Shown piece by piece: positions 1 through 9,690 of a DNA stretch of 64,000 nt. The notes under the pieces were generated by a model. The model ran no database searches. It saw only the letters and a list, made by a program, of their open reading frames with translations, and had not been told where the DNA came from. This DNA is from Chaenocephalus aceratus (Eukaryota; Chordata; Actinopteri; Perciformes; Channichthyidae): assembly GCA_023974075.1 (NCBI GenBank), contig CM043797.1:38948538-39012537 (forward strand), in the 5' to 3' direction. The translations under genes and the position numbers were made by a program. Positions within the stretch are counted from its first letter, which is position 1. Every line of letters starts with the position of its first letter.

Positions 1-154
1 CCTTGGCCCCTGGAGCTCTCATTATGGCGGAGTGGATGTCCGAGCCCGGCCCTAACATCTGTCTCTGAGAGCTCAGGGGCCGCACGGCCAGCGCTAGCCA
101 GGAAACACCCGCTCCGAAACAAACACACCACTGCAGAAAAGTTCTCCGATGTTT
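1..154. other. unclassified single-copy-looking sequence
   Basis: No open frame, repeat or known motif is recognisable before the retroposon tail that begins near 155. Confidence 0.4.
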
Positions 155-800
155 CAAATCAATCAAATCAAGTTTTATTTATAGCACATTTATAAAGGAT
201 GTCTGGTGGAGCCAAAGTGCTGTACATATAATACAATAGACCTTAGACCCCTCTGTCCTCAGGACCCTCTGTCCTTAGACCCTCTGTCCTTAGACCCTCT
301 GTCCTCAGACCCTCTGTCCTCAGACCCTCTGTCCTCAGACCCTCTGTCCTTAGACCCTCTGTCCTCAGACCCTCTGTCTTAGACCCTCTGTCCTCAGACC
401 CTCTGTCCTTAGACCCTCTGTCCTCAGACCCTCTGTCCTCGACCCTCTGTCCTCAGACCCTCTATCCTTAGACCCTCTGTCCTTAGACCCTCTGTCCACG
501 AGGATGTCAGCTACAATCCTGTGGAAGCCATCAGGGAAGCAGCATGACGAGACCCACGGCAGGACCGCAGAGACAGGTTCAGCCACGACCCGAAGTCCAC
601 GACTTAATCCAGAACTCAGGATGGAGGATCCAGGACACAGGACTACAGCAAGAGGGTCAGCCTCGACTCCGGATCCCGGCGTAGATATAGATACAAAACA
701 AGAAGAAAGGTTTGGCTGGGTTAATCGGAACAAGAGAAGACACAGACAGAGAGGGGAAAGGTCATTGGATACAAGTTATTCTTGATACTCTAGAAAGATC
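155..800 (-). mobile_element. retroposon 3' region with internal minisatellite (copy 1)
   Basis: Read on the minus strand, the element ends in an ATAAATAAAACTTGATTGAT-type tail, which is the usual 3' end of fish LINE/SINE retroposons. Just inside lies an array of 15-bp units, then a body of about 300 bp. The segment at 493-511 (tccacgaggatgtcagc) recurs beside the equivalent array at 13,517-13,535, so both belong to one family. The open frame at 504-785 runs through this body and resembles no known protein. The 5' limit near 800 is approximate. What is seen is the tail, array and shared segment; the retroposon class is inferred. Confidence 0.65.
240..497. repeat. 15-bp minisatellite, about 17 copies
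   Basis: The unit is ccctctgtccttaga with a common variant ending in cctcaga. A few units are one base shorter or longer. Because 15 is a multiple of three, the array leaves an open frame on the minus strand made of five-residue repeats (LRTEG), which is not a gene product. It sits inside the retroposon described at 155-800. Confidence 0.95.
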
Positions 801-933
801 TCATGAACTTTCCCCACTCAATCTATCAAGACCCGAGCAGTTCTATAGATATAGGATAAGTTATTATGTATTCCAAATCATCTCTGAGATTGACATTTTA
901 AATTTACCGTACATTCAAAACAAGTCCTTCAAA

Positions 934-1009
934 AAAACGTAACATTCGACACACAGTGTTGAATGCAGCCTTCGCTGCATTCAACACTGTGTGTCGAATG
1001 TTACGTTTT
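934..1009. repeat. perfect 36-bp inverted repeat with 4-nt loop
   Basis: Bases 934-969 are exactly reverse-complementary to 974-1009, leaving the loop cttc at 970-973. Pairing stops at both outer edges, so the structure is bounded. It is not part of any repeat family recognised in this window. It could be a foldback MITE remnant, a small-RNA hairpin or a fold-back assembly artefact. Confidence 0.95.
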
Positions 1010-1955
1010 GACGGGAGTTACATTCATCACTGTTCTGTATTGAGTGTCCCCAAAATACAATGATTGCAAATACACGCCTACGGTAATACGGGAGCTTCAA
1101 CATGTGTCGTCTGCCAATTGCACTTTATCTGATAGTGCACATCTGTTGAGCCAAGCTGTTGTTACATCTGTGCTGCTTTGTGAAGACCGCCACGCCTTCA
1201 TTAACAAAAACATAACCATGCCGTTGAGTTCAGGTAGCTATTCGTGACCAGAAAAATAAACCACTATTTGAAGCAAACCGTTTGATTTAGCCCGAGGGGG
1301 TGACGACCTGTGGACCTTCAGTGAGTTTCTCAGTGTTGTGCTGTTTCTCTGAAGGTTTTCTGTTAAGAAATGATCAGGACAACCTTCAGCCCAAGTGGCC
1401 CGTTGCATTCAGATGTTAAGTATACAAATTGGAGAGGACTTCACATGACGTGCTTTCATAACTCCTCACGGCGACAGATGGTGGAAGAGAGAAAGGCTGC
1501 GGGAGAAATCCCTCCAACATGTCTGTGTTCTTGAGCAGAAAAGAGCCGCGGCGACGCGCACCAGAGAGCCGAGGGCGCGTTCCAGCATCGGCTCTGCGAC
1601 GGGGAACACGAGCTTCTAAGAAGAAATGTGCTCTTGACTTCGAGGAACACACGTGACCTACACACAGAACTTTCAATATTTAACGGGATTACATTCAAAT
1701 AATATGACAAGGCTGTGCTGGGAAACACTTTGTTTTGAGATCTGAGCTTGATTATATCTTTTGTTTTTCTGGGCAAATAATAAGATCTTCTTTTATTCAT
1801 CAAGGGCACAGACATGCATCCTTTTCTAACACAGCCTGGTTGCTATTGGTGAAGCTGAGCTAACGTAGTGTTTGTTGAAGATGCTCAGTCCTCAGTGCGG
1901 TGGTGCTTTCCGTGGAGCAGGTCGAGATGTGAAGCCTTGGGTTTATATAGCTTTC
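1010..1955. other. intergenic stretch, nothing recognised
   Basis: Contains a CG-richer patch near 1,530-1,625. Open frames here are short and have no recognisable domain. No repeat family shared with the rest of the window was seen. Confidence 0.4.
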
Positions 1956-1959
1956 TAAG

Positions 1960-2555
1960 CACTCTCCTGACACGCCTCCAATAGACTTCCGAAACAAAGT
2001 GACATCATTGTGTAACACTTGCGCTTCAATTGCACGGCTAAGGGGCGGGACTTCTCTAAGCGGTTGACCAATCACAACAGAGCTGGCCAGCTAACCAATC
2101 AGAGCAGACTGGGCTCTGGTTTCAGACAGAGGGTGTCGAGGACGCGTCCTTGGTAGGACATGTCTCCTTCAGAAGTGAGGCGAGAATCCTTCCTAGCCTC
2201 GGAAAATGGTGGAACAGGTGTGCGTCATATGAGAGGCCCCGCCTTAAATGGAGCGCGATTTCCCGCCAAAGATTTGGAAATAGGTCCGTGTGCAAAGCAT
2301 TGTGGGGATTTTAAGACCGCGGAGGATACACATGTGCAGCCTCGAAAATGCTCGCTACGAAGGACGCCGGCCTCGGTTAGAATTCCAAGGAGCCTGGACA
2401 TTGGAACAGTCCTTCGGCGGGACTCGATGACGTAGCATCCTTGAAATAGTGGCTCTGGAGCATCCTTCCTTGACATTGAGACAGGCAGCGTGAGACATGT
2501 CCAGAAGAGACACGACACACTGATATGAAACAGAAAAGGAGCCTAATGGGGCCTC
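1960..2555 (+). mobile_element. TIR element B, copy 1, interrupted by element A
   Basis: Element B is a non-autonomous DNA transposon present about eleven times here. Its diagnostic core is a ggggcggga GC box followed by ccaatcacaacagag and ccaatcagagcagac; in this copy it lies at about 2,040-2,110. After the nested A insertion, B resumes at about 2,490 with the gagacatgtcc and actgatatga segments and ends in a degraded aatggggcc terminus. The upstream edge is approximate. Confidence 0.75.
2136..2492 (-). mobile_element. TIR element A, copy 1, nested in B
   Basis: This block interrupts B between its cagacagagggtg segment and its caggcagtatgaga segment. Its right part (about 2,400-2,490) is the reverse complement of 12,590-12,675, and its left part matches the reverse complement of 13,558-13,625, so both ends of the family are present. 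The TIR tips are eroded compared with copy 2. No coding capacity is seen. Confidence 0.7.
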
Positions 2556-3035
2556 TCTGAAATGTTTCCTGTCAGTTCTTTTTCAAAAAGAGACTTTCAG
2601 AGAAGCGAGGGCGTAGTTGGTCTTACCTTCGCCCTGCTGTCCTCGATGAACACGTCTCGTGTCTTTCTCATCGTTCACACAACATGTGAAAACAACTGTT
2701 AATGACGCAATCACATCTGTGAGGATTCTCTAAAAGGCCTTTTGGTTTCAAAACAGTTTATTATAAATTGTGTTTAAGTGCCGTAAGCACCTTCTCTGCA
2801 GGTGATTTGAAAACATTTCCCCCGGCTGAATGTGTCCCTCCAGAACGTCGTGATACTGATCTGCTCGGGCTTTTCCTCCGGTACAACTTTTTTCTTACGA
2901 GTCGTGCTTGAATATATCGAGCAAGTAGGAAACAATCCATCTCTGCCTCATAAGGCAGAGAAATATCTACTTTCTAATCCTCGGCGACATCTCACAATCA
3001 CACTGTTTGTGCTGCTGGCATCTTCACAGCTGCGC

Positions 3036-3060
3036 CACACACACACACGCACACACACAC

Positions 3061-3100
<40 letters not shown>

Positions 3101-3109
3101 ACACACACC
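3036..3109. repeat. (CA)n microsatellite
   Basis: About 74 bp of CA with single-base interruptions (cg and at steps). Confidence 0.97.
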
Positions 3110-3246
3110 ATTTAAATATCAATGAGTCTTCTCTTTTATTGCTATGCTGAGGGTCTTCAAACAAATAGATTATATCTAGCTGTGTGGCATTTCAGAGGTG
3201 GTATTTACGGCCACCTGATGCTCAGAGAACACATGAAATGGCTACA

Positions 3247-3288
3247 TGTGTGTGTGTGTGTGTGTGTGTGGTTGTGTGTGTGTGTGTT
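3247..3288. repeat. (GT)n microsatellite
   Basis: About 42 bp of GT with one gg interruption. Confidence 0.95.
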
Positions 3289-4063
3289 TGACAGTCCCCC
3301 CCTGCTGTTTACATTTAAGAGCACCTGTAGAGAGCTGCACACACGCATCTAAATTCTTGACGCACTTCTCCACTCTAAGTTGCCCCCATTCATTTTCACT
3401 CTTCTCTTCTTTTTATTAACCTGCCTGCAGTTTGCACCTCATGCTTTGTGTGTGCGTGTGTGTGTGTGTGCGCCGGCGTCAGAGTGTTTGTTGTTTTGCT
3501 CCACTGTGAAGCAAATGACTTGTCCCGGCGTGGTGGGTAATTTTCCCGTGGCATTTGCGCTTTCATCCATGCAGTCTCTCGGGGAGCGGTGGTTATGAAT
3601 TGACATCGTAATCACGCCTTCGCCGCTTTCTCTCCATTTCCAGCTCCCCGGGGGGGGTCTCGGGGTTTACGTGCAAACAAATAAATAAGAGATGAAATCT
3701 GTGACGGGCTGTTGCTAGAGGGCAGCGGCAGCCAATAGGTGAGCGGCTGAGTGACAGGCTGAAATTGAAATAGGAAGAACATACTCAGGTAAGAAGAAAA
3801 GACGGAGGGGAGCGCACGCGGCTCAGGGACAGATTCAGCCGTGGAGATTTTCACATTTAAAGATGCTATCTGTTGCATTTTCATATAAAATAAGTGTTTT
3901 GAATATATTGCAAGCCTGTTTTGAATAAACTGAATAAAACTTGTCCTCCTCCTTCTGCTGCTTCGTCTTCTTCTCTTGACATTTACCATCTGCAGCTGTC
4001 AACAGACTTTGCTGGTGTGCAGAAAATGTCTTCTTTTATGAAATAACAAGTTTTAAAATGGAC

Positions 4064-4636
4064 TTAAAGGGGACCTATCATGCAAAATGCACTTTTCGAT
4101 GTCTTTTATACATAACCATGTGTCCCCGGTGTGTCGGGGAACTCACGCAGCGTCAGGAAATAAAACCCTCTCTCTTTTCCTCCGTACCCAAATCTCTAAA
4201 AACGGGGAACAACGGAGCTGATCCAGATTTGCGTCCGATATGACGTAACATCTGAAATGTGGACCCCACGGCCCAATCAGAAACGTTGCTATCAGAAACA
4301 ATGCCCGACTGCTTTGGACGTAATATGGTCGGTGTTTACATTAGCATCGCTAACACTCAGAGCTAAACCTGTGCTGGAGAGCATGTGTGTGAAGAAGCAG
4401 GAGTAGAAAGGAACTCACCTTGTGGTGTAACCGGCAAGAGAGAAAGCCTTTGAGCTCCAGACTGTTTCAGATCCTTGATAATCCATGATATGGCGTTTCA
4501 TCACGGCAGCATTTAGTTTAGACGGTAGCTGCCGGGTTCCCGCATGAGCTCAGACCCCTCCTCTCTTTTAATGCTTTATACCCAAAGCAGCACTTTGAAA
4601 CAGGAAGTGAAATAGAGGGATATGATGCATGGCTAG
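4064..4636 (+). mobile_element. TTAA-flanked TIR element D, copy 1, 3'-truncated
   Basis: A TTAA at 4,064-4,067 is followed by the terminus aggggacctatcatgc. The sequence then parallels the full-length copies at 8,562-9,237 and 50,263-50,938 up to about 4,636, where a hAT fragment takes over and the other terminus is missing. TTAA duplications are known for the piggyBac and Kolobok superfamilies; which of them mobilised D cannot be told from a non-coding copy. Confidence 0.8.
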
Positions 4637-4637
4637 T

Positions 4638-4765
4638 GGCAAGTCTCTTCAGTGCACATGTCACAAAACGAGATGCATTGTGGGACAATTTGCAAGCTCT
4701 TGCGGGCCACATACAAGAAGTCGCGGCCGGATTTGGCCCCCAGGCCTTGAGTTTTGAGACCCCTG
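4638..4765 (-). mobile_element. hAT-like element E fragment
   Basis: The right edge ends in acccctg preceded by ccaggccttgagtttt, the reverse complement of the left terminus of the intact E copy at 24,843. The stretch gcaagtctcttcagtg matches an internal part of that copy, so this fragment carries one terminus and an internal deletion. No 8-bp duplication is visible. Confidence 0.75.
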
Positions 4766-6026
4766 CTCTAAGGGCATCTAAGGTTAAAGTTTTACACAAA
4801 ATCGAAGCAGTATCATCCCAGTGTAACTCATAGATTATCAATATACATGAACACATGTACTGTATACTACATGTTGATGCATATTGGCAGCATCTGAATG
4901 TCCTAAAGCTGAAGTTTAAAGAAGAAACACATGTTATCCTCTCCCCGAAGAACAGCAATACATCGCACCCTCGCTCGACTCACTCATGAGGGTGCTGTAC
5001 CTCTTTGTTTACAGGATTGGTTTAAATGTTCTGTAGAAAACACATTTCAAATGGCCCCGGGATGTACATTTTCACTTTGACCATACATATTAATCAAGCT
5101 GTAGAACAAATGTTAAAACGTCTTATGAAACACTGATAAACTTTGTTCTCTGAGGTGCGCCCGGCCGCTCCGCAGCCGCTGAGCCTTCAGTAAACAACCG
5201 GCTCCGTTCGCCATCCTTACATTCAACTTGTTTTGTCTGTCCTCTATTCCCCCGAGTATCTGAAGCTGCATGATGAAACACAGAGGTGGTGGTGTCGAGA
5301 CGCAGAGGCAACGGGAGGAGGATTACAACCTGCACTCTGTGACAAACACCGTGGAAAGCACATTTCGTTTGATGTGAAAGCATTCGGGTCTTATAGAGTC
5401 GTACAGCTAAAGGAATAATTATAATGTCTGACACCCCAATACGCAAAGCAGTCATTTCAGTTCTTCTGCTCTGATCTTCCCGTCGGTCTCCTTGTTCCTC
5501 TTTATGTATCTGTCTTCTCCCAGTCGAACTCACTCGCTGTCAGCGCAGTGCCTTATTGATCACCGCTGAATAGAAAGTCTTTATTTGCAGGATTAAAGTT
5601 ATTACGATGCCCACTTTCACAACACGGCTCGTGATTTCTGCTTCTTTTGCACTTCTCTCTCAATGTCATGGCCAAAGTGGAGCTGAATTGAAGGTCTCAG
5701 TGAACAAATATAAAATGCTATGCTATCACGAGGGGAGAGAGGGCATTTTAATAGCAGAGGATTTGAGCTGGTAGCCAGATTAGGGTGCAGTGTTTTACTG
5801 GGCAATTCCCTCCGAGACATCCCCTGTCCTCTCAGTCCCATCTCCTGGGTTTATGGACAGGAAGGTGTCCATAAAGTTACATGGTGAACGGACGCACGAT
5901 GAGATGTGTGTTTTTTAGCCTTAGGGTTAAACCGATGCAGGTTTTCAAGGATGATAAGAATAGTTTTTTTTATCTTAGATTGCTGACTGTGGGCCAACAC
6001 TGAATGTCTTAACATTTCACATGTAA
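4766..6026. other. intergenic stretch, nothing recognised
   Basis: No repeat family, RNA gene or domain-bearing frame was identified. Frames of 61-136 codons occur on both strands without recognisable motifs. Confidence 0.4.
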
Positions 6027-7292
6027 AGAGGACATATTCTGCTAGTTTTCAGGTTCATATTTATTATTATTTTTCCTCTCCTGGGACGTGTCTCCATGGT
6101 TTAATGTTCAAAAAGCTCTTTATTTATTTTATATATTATTCTGTAATGGACCAATCTGCACAATGACTACTTTTACTGTCGCTACTTTGACTATATTTTG
6201 ATGACCTCTTTTCACACCCTCGTCTAAAACCAGAGCCCAGGCTGCTCCTATTGGTTAACTGGCCGGCTCCGTTGTGATTGGTCAACCGCTTAGAGATGTC
6301 CCGCCCCTCAGCCTATCACTTACATGTGTTGGAGTGCTAGCCAATAGAAGCGCAAGGTTTACGTAGTGATGTCACTATGTTACGGATGCTAACAGAGGAG
6401 TCCAATGGAGGCGTTTCAGGCGGTAGGAACTTTCGGATTTTGCCTTTCCAGACCATTTACATGCACACAAACCTACTGTATATTGTGACGGAGCGGATCA
6501 CAGAGTGACTGACTCCGCCACTGACAGCCGTAGCGGCGACACACACACACACACAACGCATACACACCAAACATTTCCTGCTCTCTTCCGTTCGTCAATA
6601 AATCAGGTTAAATCATCACTAAAACGTCCACCTTTTCCCCCTTCCTTTCTGTAGCGTGACCACAAGTGCACGCTTGTGAGTCTACAATTATTTCAACATA
6701 CATTTAACTATATTACACCATACTTACGTGGGGGCGGCGGGCGGAGTTTCACCGCCGTCTCCCCAGCAAAGGGAAGGTGGAAAAGACGGAGGCGCATGAC
6801 TTCCGTGATTTAAATAGGATGTAATTTATTATTTATTTTGTGTTTATTAATTAGGGGGAATGACTGTTAAGAGGTAGTTAACCGTGTATGTTTGGTTCAG
6901 ATAGTTTCCTCATGTTTGAGGAAATTACATTTTGTTGAAATGTTGACTTGGTTTGGAGATAATTGTGTAACCGGTTGACGGTACGCCTGTGGGGAGGGGC
7001 TATGGGTACAAAAGGGACGGTGTTGGCCCTGGAATATTCATTCGGGAGATTGTGCAGTGAAGGCAACAGCTAGAATGTGTTTACTCCAGGAGTAATAGAC
7101 ACCACATTTGGTAACTTTGATTTTGTTTATTTAAGTTATACTGTTTCACTTTTATCAAACAGTAATATTCTTTGTTGCTGTTATAAAATAAAGTTCTGGA
7201 GCTTAAATCATCCGACTAAGCCTATGTTTTCAACGGACAAATAGAACCCCGTCACAATATATAACTCGTAAAACACGCATAATAGGGCCCCT
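6027..7292 (-). mobile_element. TIR element B, copy 2, split by a solo LTR
   Basis: The left terminus agaggacatattctgc and right terminus gcataatagggcccct are degraded inverted repeats. The inverted CCAAT/GC-box core lies at about 6,240-6,320. The element is interrupted at 6,484 and resumes at 7,257 within its ctatataacac segment. Confidence 0.8.
6484..7256 (+). mobile_element. solo LTR of a retrotransposon
   Basis: The 773-bp insert begins TGTGACGG and ends CCGTCACA, giving TG...CA termini, and is flanked by ATAT on both sides, a plausible 4-bp duplication. An AATAAA at 7,187-7,192 lies 64 bp from the 3' edge, and a TATA-like tacaaaagg near 7,010 lies upstream, the usual promoter/polyadenylation order of an LTR. 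There is no internal coding region or second LTR, so it is a recombined solo copy. Gypsy is likelier than other groups from the short duplication, but this is not proven. Confidence 0.7.
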
Positions 7293-7930
7293 TTCATGTG
7301 TTTGAAATGTTGGGGGCCACTCAAATTTGAGTCGTTTAAAGTAGATCTGCGAGTTAAAGTTTTGTCCTTTTTAACCTTAACCTGCGATAGTTGTTAGTTT
7401 GTGGCCACTTGGGGCAGCAGAAACAAGTAGCTAACATCATGTCGACATATTACCTTTTAATATCGTAAACTCGTTAGCAAGTTGTTAAATCACACTTCCA
7501 GAAGCTAACAAAGCACTTTTCTTTGAATATGTGTTTTTTTTGCCACGTTGTGAATATAAATCCAATATTTACTCGGTTTTTTAGATCTCTCCCATTCCTG
7601 CGGGAAATATACGGCTCCTTAGCTGCTAAATGTGCCCCGCCCCGTTCACCAGCTCGTCTCTAACTCTGTCTCTGGGCTGTTTGTGAGCCGAACAGGTGGC
7701 GTTCAGTTTTTTCGCAGCTTTAACTGAACATAACGTCCTGTGAACAATGCAGCAGACGACAACACAGTACAGTTGTGGGCCTGGCTCCACAATGAGCGGA
7801 GACTCATAAAAAGCTCCGTGAAGCTGATAACTCTCAGTCATTTGATTCACTATTATGAACATATTGATGATAGGGCTTTGAGATGGAGTGATTTGCAGAT
7901 ATATGTTGTTTAGTTGAATTGTATACACAG
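7293..7930. other. intergenic stretch, nothing recognised
   Basis: AT-rich sequence without a recognisable gene, repeat family or structured RNA. Confidence 0.4.
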
Positions 7931-8412
7931 TAGCTTGATAGAGATATTGGGATTAAGGGTTAGTAATGGTGTGACGGTACATTTTGTCTGGATAGATACA
8001 GTCCAATATTATCATATCATCAAAGGTCCGCCTTTATTTTGATATGTTAGGAGGCGTGTGGCGCAGTGGATAGAGCGTTGGTGTTCGGATCGAGGGAGGT
8101 TCAAACCCCACTGCAGTCAGCATGTCGTTGTGTCCCCTGAGACGCTTCACCCCAAAGTGCTCATGTGGGGATTGCCCACAGTGTGAGTATTGTGAGATGT
8201 CGCTTTGGATAAAAGCGTCGAACAAGTAACATGTAATTTCAATGGCACATGTGAAACGTATAAACGGCAGCTTTCAAGAGATATTGGGATTAAATAATGA
8301 TTATTCTGCTACAGTAATTTACCCAGACTGAATATCAATTTAATGAACGACAGTCCAATATTATCACATCATTATCTCACAGATCTGCCTTTATTTGACA
8401 TTTCAATGGCAC
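7931..8412. repeat. tandem duplication, one copy carrying a SINE
   Basis: The motif order gagatattgggattaa, cagtccaatattatca, cctttattt, atttcaatggcac occurs at 7,931-8,048 plus 8,234-8,249, and again uninterrupted at 8,276-8,412. The SINE at 8,049-8,235 lies only in the first copy, so the second approximates the empty site. Divergence between copies suggests an old duplication. Confidence 0.75.
8049..8235 (+). mobile_element. tRNA-derived SINE (family S1, copy 1)
   Basis: An A-box-like tggcgcagtggatag at 8,059-8,073 and a B-box-like ggttcaaacccc at 8,098-8,109 have tRNA-like spacing. They are followed by a tRNA-unrelated body and the tail cgctttggataaaagcg at about 8,203-8,219, common in fish retroposons. 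The clover leaf cannot be completed, so it is not a tRNA gene. Related to 24,364-24,604. Confidence 0.8.
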
Positions 8413-8561
8413 GTTTACGTCACCATTTCTGTCCAAGCACACCTCCTACAAGTTTGAACTAATAGCTGTACATATTAGATGCGTTGCCCCCGCCCCCGAA
8501 ATAAATTGAATCAGGTTTGCGATAACAGCAATGTATTGTTGTCCATCATAGTGAAACTTAA

Positions 8562-9237
8562 AGGTCCCTATCATGCTATTTTTAGGCAATAGCATAGGTC
8601 TCTCAGATATATACAAATATATAAAACACATGTTCTGAAGTGTTTGCTCAAAATACCAAACAGATCATTCTAGCCATGCCTCATATCCCTTATTCCACTT
8701 CCTGTTTCAAAAGTGCTGATTTGGGTATAAAGCTTTAAAGAGGAGGGGTCTGAGCTCATGCGGGACCCGGCAGCTACCGTCTAAAAAATAAATGCTGCCG
8801 TGATGAAACGCCATATCATGGATTATCAAGGATCTGAAACAGCATGGAGCTCAAAGGCTTTCTCTCTCTTGCCGGTTAAACCACAAGGTGAGTTCCTTTT
8901 TACTCCTGCTTCTTCACACACATGCTCTCAGTACAGGTTAGCTCAGAGTGTTAGCGATGCTAATGTGAACACCGACCATATACGTCCAAAACAGTCGTGC
9001 ATTGTTTCTGATAGCACGTTTCTGATTGGGCCGTGGGTCCAGATTTCATCAGATGTTACTCATATCGGACGCAAATCTGGATCAGCTCCGTTGTTCCCCC
9101 GTTTTTAGAGATTTGGGTACGGAGGAAAAGAGAGAGGGTTTTATTTCCTGACGCTGCGTGAGTTTCCCCGACACACCGGGGACAAATATTTAGGTATAAA
9201 AGACATAAAAAAGTGCATTGTGCATGATAGGTCCCCT
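8562..9237 (-). mobile_element. TTAA-flanked TIR element D, copy 2, full length
   Basis: TTAA at 8,558-8,561 and 9,238-9,241 bracket a 676-bp element with termini aggtccctatcatgc and gcatgataggtcccct, which are inverted repeats. The length equals that of the copy at 50,263-50,938, which lies in the opposite orientation. It has no transposase frame, so it is a MITE. Its downstream flank (9,242-9,320) also matches the upstream flank of the 50-kb copy. Confidence 0.88.
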
Positions 9238-9241
9238 TTAA

Positions 9242-9345
9242 TGTTCTGTTTGAAGTCCTTGAGACTCGCGGTTTATCAGATGGAAAAACATACTTAACAC
9301 TTATTTATGAAAAGGAATTTTTTGGATGATAGGTTCCCCTTCAAT
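9242..9345. repeat. flank shared with the 50-kb D copy
   Basis: gagactcgcggtttatc and the following cataataaacactt-like stretch (tacttaacacttatttatgaaaagg) are reverse-complementary to 50,180-50,258. The segment ends near 9,345 with gatgataggttccccttcaa, which looks like another degraded D terminus, so D may sit inside an older D-related element. Confidence 0.6.
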
Positions 9346-9365
9346 GCTGAATGGACTGTACTTGT

Positions 9366-9690
9366 AACACTTTATCCAGTCTTTCCGACCCCTCAAAGCT
9401 CTTTACATACATGTCATCATTCACCCTTTCACACCTCATTCATGCAGAGCAGTGCCACTTGCTCTAAGAGCTAACACTCACACACTCACACACCCTCACA
9501 CACCCTCACACAACCACACACCCTCACACACCCTCCCACACCCTCACACACCGTTGGCCATCAGGAGCAACTCAGGGTTCAGTATCTTGGCCAAGGACAC
9601 ATCGATGTTAACTGAACTGGCTGGGATTGAACCGACAACTTCTGGTTGAAAGACGACCACAGAACTCAAGAGGAAGGAGGAGGAGCTTCT
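9366..9690 (-). mobile_element. tRNA-derived SINE (family S2), minus strand
   Basis: On the minus strand a B box (ggttcaatcccagcc, at about 9,620-9,635) is followed by the ggccaagatactgaaccctg segment and then by a CACAC-rich region and gaatgaggtgtgaaaggg, the layout of a widespread fish SINE. The head near 9,650-9,690 is degraded, so the A box is unclear. It contains the (CACACCCT)n stretch at 9,478-9,552. Confidence 0.65.

Larger units (their letters stand above)
2560..4060. other. intergenic stretch with simple repeats
   Basis: Apart from CA/GT arrays near 3,036-3,109, 3,247-3,288 and 3,448-3,470, no feature is recognisable. Open frames crossing the arrays are simple-sequence translations. 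Confidence 0.5.

Noticed and set aside
504..785. 93-codon frame as a gene
   Set aside because: It lies in the body of a repeated retroposon and has no recognisable protein similarity.
934..1009. MicroRNA precursor
   Set aside because: A fully perfect 36-bp stem with a 4-nt loop is atypical of animal microRNA precursors, which have mismatches and larger loops; retained only as a hairpin.
8049..8125. Functional tRNA gene
   Set aside because: A- and B-box-like motifs are present, but no complete clover leaf can be drawn and a SINE body and tail follow.
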